Positions 1 through 8,407 of a DNA stretch of 43,782 nucleotides are shown here, piece after piece. Made by a program: the position numbers and the translations under genes. The DNA comes from Thermoleophilaceae bacterium (GTDB lineage: Bacteria > Actinomycetota > Thermoleophilia > Solirubrobacterales > Thermoleophilaceae). Below the pieces are notes generated by a model that was given only the letters and a program-made list of their open reading frames with translations, was not told where the DNA came from and did no database searches. The stretch spans positions 662,897-706,678 of the forward strand of contig JAUJNT010000001.1 in NCBI GenBank assembly GCA_030448005.1, read 5' to 3'. Within the stretch, counting starts at the first letter, position 1, and the number at the start of each line of letters is the position of its first letter.

Positions 1-41
1 TCTCAGCGCATGGACCCGCGAGAGGAGCGCGCAGAGCGCGG

Positions 42-854
42 CTACTCGTCCTTCGCGGAGCCGGGCTCGGCCATCTTGGCGTGGCCCTTGGCCTTCAAGG
101 AGTCGGGCACCAAGCGGCCCGCCCGCGCCTGCACCTTGTTCATGAAGGAGCCTGCCACCACCTGCTCCTCGCCGTTCATCAGCCCCTGAAAGCCTTGAGC
201 GGCCACCTCGGCCGCGCTGTCCTTGCTGTCGCTGGCCCCGATCCTCGTGTCCTCCATGTGCGCGCGTTCGAAGAACTCCGTCTCTGTCGGACCCGGCATG
301 AGCGAGGTCACCGTCACGCCGGTGCCCTCCAGCTCCTCGCGGATCGCCTCGGCGAAGGACTGAACGAAGGACTTCGACGCGTTGTACACAGCCTGGTAGG
401 TGCCGGGCATCGTCGACGCGATCGATGAGGTGAACAGCACTCGCCCATGTCCCCTCTCGAGCATTCCGGGCACCAGGTGCTTGGCCAAGTGCACCGTGGA
501 GCGAACGTTCAGGTCGATCAACCGGAGCTCCTGCTCGAGGTCGGTCTGGCGTGCGAAGTGCCCGCCGGCGCCGATGCCGGCATTGAGCGCGAGTGCGTTC
601 ACGCTGTCCCCGCTGGCGCGCAGATGCTCTACCAGCCGGTCCACGCCGCCAGGGGTCGCGAGGTCGAGCCGAAGCGCCTCCACGCTGGTCCCGAGGGCCT
701 CGACCTCACGAGCGGCGGCGGGAAGCTCGGCGTCCTCCGCCACCATGATGACGTCGAAGCCGTTCTCCGCGAACTGCTTGGCCAGCTCGAGACCGATCCC
801 GCTCGAGGCACCGGTGACGACGGCGAGAGAGCGCCCTTCTGCGTCAGTTGTCAT
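42..854 (-). CDS. SDR family NAD(P)-dependent oxidoreductase
   Basis: Classical short-chain dehydrogenase/reductase of 270 residues, the usual family length, predicted cytosolic. The N-terminus holds the cofactor motif TGASSGIG (about residues 15-22), followed by NAG (about 91-93), the catalytic serine in TSSIAS and the YNASK active-site pair (YxxxK). The substrate cannot be told from sequence; close relatives are called dehydrogenases acting on alcohols or ketones. The ATG at 854 is followed within 15 residues by the Rossmann strand, so little room exists for another start. It stands alone on the minus strand, separated by about 100 bases from the next gene upstream. Family assignment is secure; the reaction is not. 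Confidence 0.93.
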   Translation of the reverse strand: MTTDAEGRSLAVVTGASSGIGLELAKQFAENGFDVIMVAEDAELPAAAREVEALGTSVEALRLDLATPGGVDRLVEHLRASGDSVNALALNAGIGAGGHFARQTDLEQELRLIDLNVRSTVHLAKHLVPGMLERGHGRVLFTSSIASTMPGTYQAVYNASKSFVQSFAEAIREELEGTGVTVTSLMPGPTETEFFERAHMEDTRIGASDSKDSAAEVAAQGFQGLMNGEEQVVAGSFMNKVQARAGRLVPDSLKAKGHAKMAEPGSAKDE

Positions 855-959
855 GTGACGAGGTTGCCCGGACCGACGCTCCCTACACGTGCAGGGGGTA
901 CGTCGAGGCCGGGGGCCCAGCGCCCGCCCCCGAATGGTCGGGGGCGGGCCGGCGGCTGC

Positions 960-1982
960 CTAGGCGTTGGCGAGGTCGCGCTCGGCGGCCTTCAGCACAC
1001 CGGTGCGGTTCTTGTGGGAGCGCTCGTAGGAGCGCACCTCCCTCGCGCGCTCGTCGTCACCCTCCCCGAGGACGGACTCGATCTCCGCGACTGAGAGCTC
1101 GTCATAGCCCGGCCACGGCTCGTCGCCGCGCAGCGAGGTGATCTTGCTGAGCACCGTGGTACGACTCTGGTGCTTGCGCTCGTAGGAGTCGACCTTGGCC
1201 AGCTCGATCTGGGAGAGATCGCCAAGCTTGCTCACGATCTCGTCGGCCGTGAGCTTGTCATAGCCGGTGATGGCGAGATCCTCCTCGGAGGCCACGGCGC
1301 CCTTGACCTGGCCTTCGGCCTGCGCCACACCGGGCGCCTTGCGGGCCTGGCGCGCGCCGCGCTTGGCCTGCGCCGTACCGCTGCTAGCGGCCTTCTTGGC
1401 CTTCCGGCCGGCCTCGCGCGCGACGTCGGCCGCACCCGTCTGCGAGAGGTCATACGAGCCGTTCCCCTCGACCTCGGCCCGAACCACGGCCTCGGTGATC
1501 TTGGGGATCTCGTCGAGGATCCGCTCCAGCATCTTCTCCTCGTCCTCGCGGATCGAGGCGGCCAGATCGGCCGTCGTGGCATCACCGACCGAGCGCGCGA
1601 GGCGCTCGAGCGCCGTGTAGGTAGCGATCTCGAGCGCTTCGGTCGCGCAGGCATCCTTGGCGTTCTTGAGCACCTTCTCCTCCCCGCCGCTGCCGCGAAC
1701 GAGGTCGAGCGGGGTCTTGGCGAGAGCCAGGGCTTGACCGACTGCGCCCTCGGCCGCCCCGAATACGACCTGGAGCGGGTTGTTGGCAAACCCGAGATCG
1801 CTCAGCCGCTCCTGCACTCGCTCGGCGTGGTCGCGTGTCTCATCCAGGTGCTTCTCGAGCCCGCTGCGATAGCTGCCGCTGGGGGTCATCGCGATCTGCG
1901 ACTGCAGCACGCGGGTCAAGCCGAGCTCGGTGGCGTGGGCTTCGTTCAGGTACTGCACAACCTTCTGCTTGGACTGACTCAT
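960..1982 (-). CDS. DUF892 ferritin-like protein with C-terminal repeat domain
   Basis: A 340-residue protein. Residues 1-165 look like the DUF892 (YciE/YciF-type) ferritin-like four-helix fold, with acidic and histidine residues in helices (EAHATELGL, HLDETRDHAERV, ATEALEIATYTALE, REDEEKMLERI). A lysine/alanine-rich linker follows (about 190-220). The C-terminus carries two copies of a motif with YDxL, EI, L and then YExxHxxRxxVL (about 240-280 and 290-335). DUF892 proteins are linked to stress responses; the tail pair is seen in actinobacterial proteins but I know of no defined function. ATG at 1982. The product may be a stress-induced di-metal protein; that is inference. Confidence 0.8.
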   Translation of the reverse strand: MSQSKQKVVQYLNEAHATELGLTRVLQSQIAMTPSGSYRSGLEKHLDETRDHAERVQERLSDLGFANNPLQVVFGAAEGAVGQALALAKTPLDLVRGSGGEEKVLKNAKDACATEALEIATYTALERLARSVGDATTADLAASIREDEEKMLERILDEIPKITEAVVRAEVEGNGSYDLSQTGAADVAREAGRKAKKAASSGTAQAKRGARQARKAPGVAQAEGQVKGAVASEEDLAITGYDKLTADEIVSKLGDLSQIELAKVDSYERKHQSRTTVLSKITSLRGDEPWPGYDELSVAEIESVLGEGDDERAREVRSYERSHKNRTGVLKAAERDLANA

Positions 1983-2164
1983 GGAGTCGGCCTCCCGTTC
2001 ATAGACATTTGAAGTCGAGTGATGACGCGCCGCCGGTCAGACTGGCTACCTGCGGTCGATCTGCTGGCACCGCCTGTGACGCCGGCATGTGGCGCTTCGA
2101 GGTGTGTACCCAACTGTTATTAGATCTAAGCCTCGCGCGGTCGATACAACCCGACGGAGGTCCT

Positions 2165-2578
2165 TTATGAGCTACAGCCGTCCGGCAGCCGCTTGACCAG
2201 CCTCACCACGGTCCGTCCGGCGACGGACTCGATTTCAACGTTGTCCATCGTCGCGTGCATTATCGGCAGGCCCCGGCCTCGTTCGTCCAGGCCATTGGTG
2301 GCCTGGCGCGCCGCCTGAAAGTCCCCGCAGTCCCCGACCTCGGTTGTAAGGCAGCCAGCCTCAAGGTAGACGGACACGCTGATCAGGCCGTCCTCGCAGG
2401 GAGCGCCGTGCTCGATGGCGTTGACCACCGCCTCGTTGACGCCCAGCCGCAGGGCGTCCGCCGCCGCGCGGTCGTAGTGGAGCTCCTCGGCCGCCTGCGA
2501 TACGAAGGCACGGGCCACCGAAGCGCTGGCCGGGTCGGCTCGCAACCACATCTCTCGCTCGAGTTCATGGCCCCCCAT
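2165..2578 (-). CDS. RsbW-like ATP-binding anti-sigma factor/serine kinase
   Basis: A 138-residue HATPase_c_2 protein of the RsbW/SpoIIAB type, which in known systems binds a sigma factor or phosphorylates an anti-sigma antagonist. Visible motifs are the N-box (EAVVNAIEHGA, about residues 55-65), the G1-like DCGDF and the G2-like GRGLPIMHATMD. The reading frame is open further upstream, but the start at 2578 is chosen because GTAGGAGAGGT lies immediately before the ATG and the domain starts there. No sigma factor or antagonist gene is adjacent, so its partner is unknown. Divergent from the secreted protein gene at 2773. Confidence 0.82.
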   Translation of the reverse strand: MGGHELEREMWLRADPASASVARAFVSQAAEELHYDRAAADALRLGVNEAVVNAIEHGAPCEDGLISVSVYLEAGCLTTEVGDCGDFQAARQATNGLDERGRGLPIMHATMDNVEIESVAGRTVVRLVKRLPDGCSS

Positions 2579-2772
2579 ACCTCTCCTACGAACGCACCGG
2601 CCCTGCGTAGGTTCGCGAGTGCGAGCTCGGACTCGAGGCTGCCGATAAGGACAGGCAATGCTCTGCAGGGTCGATATCGATCGACACCGGTTGCGCCCAG
2701 CAGATCGTGAGCAACCTTTTCCCAGCTTCGCGGAGATAGGTCCTGACAGGCGACTGGCCGGCGGGAGCGCTG

Positions 2773-3621
2773 ATGGCGACTCTCGTGGCCGTGCCCGCGA
2801 CCGCCGAAGCAAAGCCCGTGTCCAAGGCCCGTACAGAGGCCGTAAAGGCCGACAAGTCACTGGACCGTGTGGTCTCGCTCGCAAAGCGCAATCGCGATTC
2901 CGCGGCCGCCAGGGAACTGCGTAACTACCGCCGCCATCTGCGAAGCGCAGAAGCCCGGGTTCGCCTGCAGCGCAGCCCCGTAAGCAGCGTCGCCGGGACG
3001 CGGAGCTACGGCAGCTCCGTGCGCGTGGTCGGAGCCGTGGCCAACCAGTGTGCGGACTCGCTCTCGCAGATCGTGGACGAGGTCGGCGGCGACCCGCAGG
3101 TGGCTGTCGCCCAGGCGATCAAGGCGTGCATCGTGACCCGCGAGCGGGTCGTTGAGGTGCTCACCCAGCTGCTTCCCCAGGTGCCCGCGGAGGCACGCCC
3201 CTACATCTCCAGGGTCATCGCGCTGCTGTCGAGCGATGGCCAGGACGAGGTTCAGGGCATCACCAGCGCGCTCGCCAACCCCGCGCTGCCGGTTGACGTC
3301 GCGGGAATCCTGACGCAGGCGCTCGAGCTCGCGACTGGCGCGATCAACGACGCCGTCGGACGGCTGCAGGGGATCGTGGGCTTGCTTCCCGCCCCCGCCC
3401 AGCCGGTCGTGCAGATGGCGTTGGGGATCGTGACCGACTCGCTCCAAATGGTCACGACGCTGATCCAGGACCTGTTCGCCGGAACCACACCAACGCCCGC
3501 CGGCACGGGCGGCTCGGGAGGACTCGGCGGCCTGTTGGGCGGCGGCCTACCCGGACTGAACGTGCTCCAGGGCATCCTCGGCGGCCTGCTCGGCGGCGGT
3601 GGCCTGCTCGGCGGCCGCTGA
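2773..3621 (+). CDS. Secreted helical protein, paralogue A
   Basis: A 282-residue protein of a family I cannot name, with two paralogues at 15545-16540 and 16836-17717. Shared order: short signal-like N-terminus, a block with SLDRVVSLAKRN (compare ALDRVESLVSHN and ALDRAVSLYERN), a basic helical stretch, then long amphipathic helices (QIVDEVGG, ALLSSDGQDEV), and a low-complexity tail, here Gly/Leu-rich (GGLGGLLGGG). The hydrophobic N-terminus (MATLVAVPATAEA) has no charged n-region; an in-frame stop at 2737 limits upstream extension, so the signal peptide may be damaged. GGGAG precedes the ATG. Export to the cell surface is inferred. Neither the promoter motif nor the riboswitch of the other two copies was found here. 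Confidence 0.72.
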   Translation: MATLVAVPATAEAKPVSKARTEAVKADKSLDRVVSLAKRNRDSAAARELRNYRRHLRSAEARVRLQRSPVSSVAGTRSYGSSVRVVGAVANQCADSLSQIVDEVGGDPQVAVAQAIKACIVTRERVVEVLTQLLPQVPAEARPYISRVIALLSSDGQDEVQGITSALANPALPVDVAGILTQALELATGAINDAVGRLQGIVGLLPAPAQPVVQMALGIVTDSLQMVTTLIQDLFAGTTPTPAGTGGSGGLGGLLGGGLPGLNVLQGILGGLLGGGGLLGGR

Positions 3622-3674
3622 TCCCGGTGAACCTGCCGGGCAACGTCCCCGGCTTCGCTTCGCAGCCCGCCGCA

Positions 3675-4446
3675 CTACCCACGGCTTCGGGGCCCCCGCA
3701 AGATGCGGGGGCCCCGGCTCTCGCGTGCGGGGGCAACCGGGACACGGCGTCGACTCCTGACCTCGCGCGCGATAGTTTCGATCAGCCAGTTCGCCCCCTC
3801 GACCAGGGTGCCCGGGAAGTTGGTCCTCTCAACGGCCGGCATGCGCCGGCGGCCGCCGCCGACCATCAGGATGACCTCGTCGCGGATCTTCTTTGAGTCG
3901 GCGTCATAGTCGAGCAGGGATGCGAGCGGCGACGCCCTCGTTCTCGCGCGCCAGCCCGAGCAGGATGTGCTCGGTGCCGATGTAGTCGTGCTTTAGGGCA
4001 AATGCCTCCTCATGCGCGAGTTCGATGACCTTGCGGGCTCGTTCTGTGAAGCGCTCGAATTTTCCCTCCTGTGCGGTGGAAGCTCGCTCGCCCCCGTCTG
4101 CGCCGTACCCCGCGCCTCCGAACGCCGATGCCCGCGGGGACAGGAGAGCGTCGAAATGACCGCGTTGCGGATTTGTCTCGGGGTCGGCGTCGAAGTTGAA
4201 CAAGATGCGGGCAGCAACACCCTCGTTCTCGCGTAGGAGCCCGAGCAGAAGATGCTCGATGCCGACGTAGTCGTGCCCGAGGCTGAGCGCCTCGCGAAGC
4301 GCCATTTCGAGCACCTTCTTCGTGCGCGGGGCGAAGGGGATCCGGCCTGAGGTGACCTCCTCACCCAAGCCGACGACCCGGACCACCTCCGCGCGCGCGG
4401 GCTCGACGGTGATGTCGGTGAAGCGCTCGAACATGCCGACCATCAT
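3675..4446 (-). pseudogene. Clp N-domain repeat protein, frameshifted
   Basis: A ClpC/ClpA N-domain protein (double Clp-N repeats, no ATPase part). Repeat 1 starts at MFERFTD (ATG at 4434 or 4446) with HDYVGIEHLLLGLLRENEGVAARIL; repeat 2 with KFERFTERARKVIELAHEEA and HDYIGTEHILLGLARENEGVAARI. The frame then ends at 3904 (IPARL), but removing one C from the CCC near 3929-3931 restores LLDYDADSKKIRDEVILMV and runs on to 3675. In repeat 1, one extra A near 4173-4175 hides the expected TIRNAVISTLS, and a second compensating shift follows. So there are at least two indels. Such stand-alone domains may act as adaptors or decoys for Clp proteases; that is inference. Truncation could be real or a sequence error. 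Confidence 0.75.
3688..3716. terminator. Strong GC hairpin between convergent genes
   Basis: CGGGGCCCCCGCA pairs with TGCGGGGGCCCCG around an AGA loop (13-bp stem). It lies just after the gene ending at 3621 and at the 3' end of the minus-strand Clp-N gene, so it may serve both as terminator. No T-run follows, as is common in high-GC actinobacteria. Confidence 0.7.
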
Positions 4447-4595
4447 CGCCGATCAGGCAGCAGGTCCCGGTTGGGTCGGCGTCGGGAGCCGGAGTTGATA
4501 CCGGCGGTGAGGGATCGACTGCAGCCCCGCCGACGCAGTGGAACCGGGGGCCTCGCCGCCCGTAGCGCGAACAGAGGCGCTGAGTGCTGCTGGCG

Positions 4596-5248
4596 CTAAT
4601 CGGAGTCGAGCACATTGATCCCGAGCGCTGCGGCCCACACGTCGGCCTTTGTGACGATGCCGGGCCAATCGATGGCGGCCCCTCGAAGGTGCGTGACGCC
4701 TTCGAGGTCGGTTAGGTCGCTGCGTCGAAGCTCGCAGCCCCGCAAGGTGGCCCCGCGGAAGTCAGCGCGACTGAGGTCGCAGTCATGGAAGCGGACATGC
4801 TCCAGCCGAGCGTCGAGGAAGCTCGTCTCGGTCATCAGGCAGTCCTCGAAGGTCACGCGGACCAGATCGGCGAAGCAAAGGAGGCTAGGTCAGCGCGGCA
4901 ATTTCGAACCGTCACGTCGCACAAGGAGGCATCCGTGAGGGAGATCCCCGTCAGGCGGCTGCCCTCGATGACCACGCGGCTCGCTTGCGCGCCGAGGCCG
5001 TGCAGGTTGGCGAGGTTGCATCTGGTGAGCTCACCGTCGCTCATTCTCAGCTTCTCGAGCCGCGCGCCAGACAGGTCGACGTTTGCCATTCGTACGGTCT
5101 CGAAGTGGACGCCGTCGGCGTGCTGGTCCGACCAGACGACGTCCGACAACCTCATGTCGGTGTAGGCGGCGTCATGCGCCAGCACGCCGATCTTCTTGTC
5201 CTCGAGTGGCGAGGGCAGTCGTGGCAGCTTTGGAGCGATGTCGCTCAC
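4596..5248 (-). pseudogene. Pentapeptide-repeat protein split by a frameshift
   Basis: Two adjacent frames form one pentapeptide-repeat protein of about 217 residues. The 5' part (5248 to about 4853) starts MSDIAPKLPRLPSPLEDKK and contains VDLSGARLEKLRMSDGEL and DASLCDVTVRNCRADLASF; the 3' part (to 4596) continues VTFEDCLMTETSFLDARLE and CDLSRADFRGATLRGCELRR. Adding one base in the short run near 4878-4882 (reading FAFADLVRVTF) joins them and keeps the five-residue spacing of hydrophobic centres exactly. Families of this type fold as right-handed beta-helices; some protect gyrase, but most have no known role, and none can be assigned here. Whether the split is biological needs reads. Confidence 0.75.
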
Positions 5249-5486
5249 CCAGATCGCCCGAAGCCAAGCAGGTGCGGCCAGCCACGCGCAGAAGGGGAGC
5301 CAGCACTTGCGTTCCCCCGCTGTCGCCGCTACGCGAGAGCGAAATATGCCCTGCTGGCGCTCCGCACGACGAGCAGCACACTCGGCGGGGTGGTCGCGGA
5401 GCGCTGCGAGCTGTCCAAAGCGACGCCGGGCGCCCCTCTTTGTCGCGGTTGGTGCTGCGGCGTGCCTCGGATCGCGCGATGATCCA

Positions 5487-6203
5487 GTGGTGGTACATGA
5501 TCCTGATTCCTGGTGGCTGGACGAGGTAAGCCATGCCGGCCGTGAGCATTTCGATGAGGAGCACGCGCGGCGCTATGACGCAAAGATGGACGCGCAGGCG
5601 GCTGAGGAGATCGGCCTGCTCCAGGATGCGCGCGTCCTGACCCCTGGGTGCTCGGTCGTCGATATGGGCGCTGGCAGCGGTCAGTTCTCGCTGGCCGCCG
5701 CCCACATCTGCGAAAGGGTGGTCGCGGTCGACGTTTCGCCGGTGATGCTGGCGCGGCTTCGCGAGAAGCTCGATCTATGCGGTACCGGCAACGTCGAAGT
5801 GATCGGTGCCGGTTTCTTGAGCTATCGACACTCGGGCGAACCACCCGACCTCGTCTACAGCCGGTTTGCGCTGCATCACCTTCCGGACTTCTGGAAGGTG
5901 ATGGCGTTGTGTCGGATCGCCGACATGCTGCGACCGGGAGGCGCGCTGCGCCTGTCGGATGTGGTCTACAGCTTCGAACCAACTGATGCCGAGCCGCGCA
6001 TCGAGGCGTGGATCACCGAGATCATGACCGCCGACGTCGAGCGGGGCTGGACACGGGCAGAGATCGCAGAACATGTGCGCGACGAGCACTCGACCTTCAC
6101 GTGGCTGCTGGAGCCGATGATCGAGCGCGCGGGGTTCACCATCGTCGACGCTAGCTGCAGCGCGTCAGGCATGTTGGCCCAATACCTGTGCAAGAAGCGG
6201 TAA
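5487..6203 (+). CDS. Class I SAM-dependent methyltransferase
   Basis: About 238 residues with a Rossmann methyltransferase core: motif I VVDMGAGSGQFSLAAA, motif II acidic VVAVDVSPVML, then YSRFALHHLPDFWK and MLRPGGALRLSDVV. The N-terminal SWWLDEVSHAGREH is typical of a group of bacterial methyltransferases of unknown substrate. The frame is open far upstream, but homology begins only near SWWLDE, so GTG at 5487 (or 5490) is chosen; no clear Shine-Dalgarno is seen. It precedes the MerR-type fusion gene on the same strand by about 110 bases, and that gene has its own promoter. Family sure, substrate unknown. Confidence 0.85.
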   Translation: MVVHDPDSWWLDEVSHAGREHFDEEHARRYDAKMDAQAAEEIGLLQDARVLTPGCSVVDMGAGSGQFSLAAAHICERVVAVDVSPVMLARLREKLDLCGTGNVEVIGAGFLSYRHSGEPPDLVYSRFALHHLPDFWKVMALCRIADMLRPGGALRLSDVVYSFEPTDAEPRIEAWITEIMTADVERGWTRAEIAEHVRDEHSTFTWLLEPMIERAGFTIVDASCSASGMLAQYLCKKR

Positions 6204-6276
6204 GCACCCGCGCCAACGCCGCGTACGCTCTGGCTCGCCGGAAATCCAAGGCTCTCGCCCAATGAGGAAGACGCCC

Positions 6277-6307
6277 TTGAATCTCACGCAACGTGAGGTC
6301 GTAGCGT
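6277..6307 (+). promoter_or_regulatory. MerR-type promoter with 19-bp spacer and palindromic operator
   Basis: TTGAAT (6277-6282) and TAGCGT (6302-6307) are separated by exactly 19 bases, the over-long spacer typical of promoters controlled by MerR proteins. The spacer contains the perfect palindrome CTCACGCAACGTGAG (6283-6297). The start codon of the MerR-type gene at 6315 lies where transcription should begin, so the transcript is probably leaderless and self-regulated. Confidence 0.75.
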
Positions 6308-6314
6308 TCGCCTC

Positions 6315-7715
6315 GTGAGCGCAGGCGAAGAGAGGCACTGGAAGGTCGGGGAGCTCGCCAGAGCCACGGGCCTGACCGTGCGAGCGCTGCACCACTATGA
6401 CGACGTTGGGCTGCTCGTCCCGTCGGAGCGCACCTCGGGAAACCACCGCCTGTACTCAGAGCACGACGTGCGGCGTCTCTACGGTGTCATCGCCCTGCGC
6501 CGACTCGGGTTGGGCCTCGATGAGATCGCTGCGCTGCTGGACGACGACAGGGTCGGTCTCGTCGAGACCGTCCGCCGCCATCTCGCCCAGGTCGAGCGAG
6601 AGCTCGAGCACCAACATCTGCTTCGGGAGCGCTTGCGCCGGATGCTCGAGGCACTCGAGCATCGCGTCGAGCCCTCAGCGGAGGAATTCATCGACGCACT
6701 GGAGGCGATGACGATGATCGAGGTGAACGTGGAAGACGTGCTGATCCAGCTCTCGGCGGAGGAGGTAGACGAGCCGCCGCCCCGGTTGGCTCGCGAGGGA
6801 TACCGCATGGTGCACTTGAAAGAGCGCGGCGGCGAACGGGTGCTGCCGATCTGGATCGGGGCCCAAGAGGGCGATCTACTCGCTGCGCGGCTCGGCGAAT
6901 GGTCACAGAACCGCCCGATGAGCCCAGACCTAACCGCCCAGCTTCTCAAGGCCGGCGGTGCTCGCGTGGAGCGCGTCGTCATAGAGGGCATCCGCGAGCG
7001 CACCTACTACGCGACGGTCACCGTGGCCGCCGGTGGCGAGTCGCATGAGGTTGACGCGCGCCCGAGCGACGCATTGAACCTCGCGCTGAGAGTCGGCGCC
7101 CCGGTGCTGGTCGCACCCGAGGTAATCGATCAAGCCGGCGTTCCATCCGGCGTCATCGCTTCCCGACTCAATGATCCAGCGGCCGGCCCAGCGGCGCAGG
7201 GGTGGCACTCGCTCTCAGCGGATCTCGTGCGCTCGCTCTACCCCCGGGAGGCTTCGATCGGGTGGGAGCGCTACAGCCGTGAGGCGTTCCAGGTGATGAC
7301 GAACGCGCGAGAGGAGGCGCGATCCTGCGGGCACGATTACGTCGGCTCGAAACACGTCGTGGTAGGTCTTCTGCTCGAGAAGGGCAGCGTTGCGGCCAAC
7401 GTCCTCGATTCGCTCGGAGTAACGCTCGAGCGCGCCCGCGGACGGCTCATGCATCGCTCCGATGAGCAGATCGCCCCGGGGTTTCTCCCCTACGGAGAGA
7501 CGACCCAGAAGACGCTCGAGCTGGCACTTCGCGAGGAGGGCACGCGGCGACCCAACGTCGTCGGCGCAGAGCACATTCTCCTCGGGCTGGTCCGCGCGGA
7601 CGAGGGGGCGCTGCGTGACCTTGGCGTTGACGTCGAGCGCGTGCCCGAGGAGGTCTGCCGCGCGCGGCAGTCTCTAGCCCGGGAGTCGCCCTCAGGGGAA
7701 GCGCCGCACCAGTGA
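6315..7715 (+). CDS. MerR regulator fused to bifunctional-nuclease (BFN) and Clp-N domains
   Basis: A 466-residue three-part protein. Residues 8-75 are a MerR winged helix (WKVGELARATGLTVRALHHYD, then NHRLYSEHDVRRL). A charged coiled coil follows (about 85-125). Residues about 133-265 match the DUF151/bifunctional nuclease domain (LPIWIGAQEGDLLAARL, EVDARPSDALNLALRVGAPV). Residues about 310-450 are two Clp-N repeats (HDYVGSKHVVVGLLLEKGSVAANVL and VVGAEHILLGLVRADEGAL). Starts with GTG at 6315. DNA binding to its own promoter is supported by the operator just upstream. Linking a MerR sensor to a nuclease-like domain and a Clp-protease docking domain suggests control of regulator stability; this is inference. 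Confidence 0.88.
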   Translation: MSAGEERHWKVGELARATGLTVRALHHYDDVGLLVPSERTSGNHRLYSEHDVRRLYGVIALRRLGLGLDEIAALLDDDRVGLVETVRRHLAQVERELEHQHLLRERLRRMLEALEHRVEPSAEEFIDALEAMTMIEVNVEDVLIQLSAEEVDEPPPRLAREGYRMVHLKERGGERVLPIWIGAQEGDLLAARLGEWSQNRPMSPDLTAQLLKAGGARVERVVIEGIRERTYYATVTVAAGGESHEVDARPSDALNLALRVGAPVLVAPEVIDQAGVPSGVIASRLNDPAAGPAAQGWHSLSADLVRSLYPREASIGWERYSREAFQVMTNAREEARSCGHDYVGSKHVVVGLLLEKGSVAANVLDSLGVTLERARGRLMHRSDEQIAPGFLPYGETTQKTLELALREEGTRRPNVVGAEHILLGLVRADEGALRDLGVDVERVPEEVCRARQSLARESPSGEAPHQ

Positions 7716-7876
7716 CCTGACCGCCGCTTCTCGACAATCCGGCGGACCCGTCACAGGGGGGCCGGCTGCTGCTGTGACGCGGCACCACCAGTGTTTGCCG
7801 GCGACGCCAGGAGGATGTCCTCTGAAGTATCCCATCTGGCACGCATGGTTTGCGGGCGGGTGGGTAAGGGGCCCTC

Positions 7877-8116
7877 ATGTACATCGGTACCTCCATCTTC
7901 ATGATCACGCTCGGCGCGATCCTCAAATACGCGATCACGGCCACGGTGGCGGGCTTCAGCATCCAAACCGCCGGCCTGATCCTGATCGTCGCCGGAGTGA
8001 TCGGGCTCGTCGTGTCGCTGATCCTCTACTTCTCGGATGCCGACCGCCGCGGCTCGCGCGAAGTCGAAGTCGTCCGTGAGCGTGAGCCCGTCGTGCGCGA
8101 GCGCGAGCGCTTCTAG
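7877..8116 (+). CDS. DUF6458-type small membrane protein
   Basis: A 79-residue protein with two hydrophobic helices (about residues 3-27 and 30-51) and a charged cytoplasmic tail rich in Arg and Glu (VREREPVVRERERF). Length and pattern (MYIGTSIFMITLGAILKYAI) match the small actinobacterial family DUF6458, whose role is unknown. It stands alone on the plus strand with a weak hairpin 30 bases after its stop. Confidence 0.85.
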   Translation: MYIGTSIFMITLGAILKYAITATVAGFSIQTAGLILIVAGVIGLVVSLILYFSDADRRGSREVEVVREREPVVRERERF

Positions 8117-8146
8117 CGGCTGCGGCGCGCCGTCGGCTGGGCCGAA

Positions 8147-8169
8147 GCCGAGGGCTTTCTGGCCTCGGC
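8147..8169 (+). terminator. Possible terminator hairpin
   Basis: GCCGAGG pairs with CCTCGGC across a 9-base loop, 30 bases after the DUF6458 stop. The stem is short and no T-run follows. The rest of 8117-8407 shows nothing recognisable. Confidence 0.35.
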
Positions 8170-8407
8170 ACCCTCCGATGGATCGGCCTCCTGACGCCCT
8201 TGCCTCCTGACCTCCTCGGCCTCGACGTTAGAGCCGGAGGAGCCCCAAGCACCTTTGCCGCCTAGTCGTTTCCCGACCCTCCGACGGATCCAACGTCTCC
8301 CACGCTCTGCTCGATCGCGCTATCTAAGCCTCACGGCCGCGGCGTATGATGCCGGGCAAGACGTGCTCGGTGCCGGTGCAGCGGAGGCACCAGCAAGCCG
8401 CCGGCAC

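Noticed and set aside
2579-2772. Search for a GEMM-like leader and the CGTTAC motif before secreted paralogue A
   Set aside because: Neither was found; that copy is probably regulated differently or its leader is lost.
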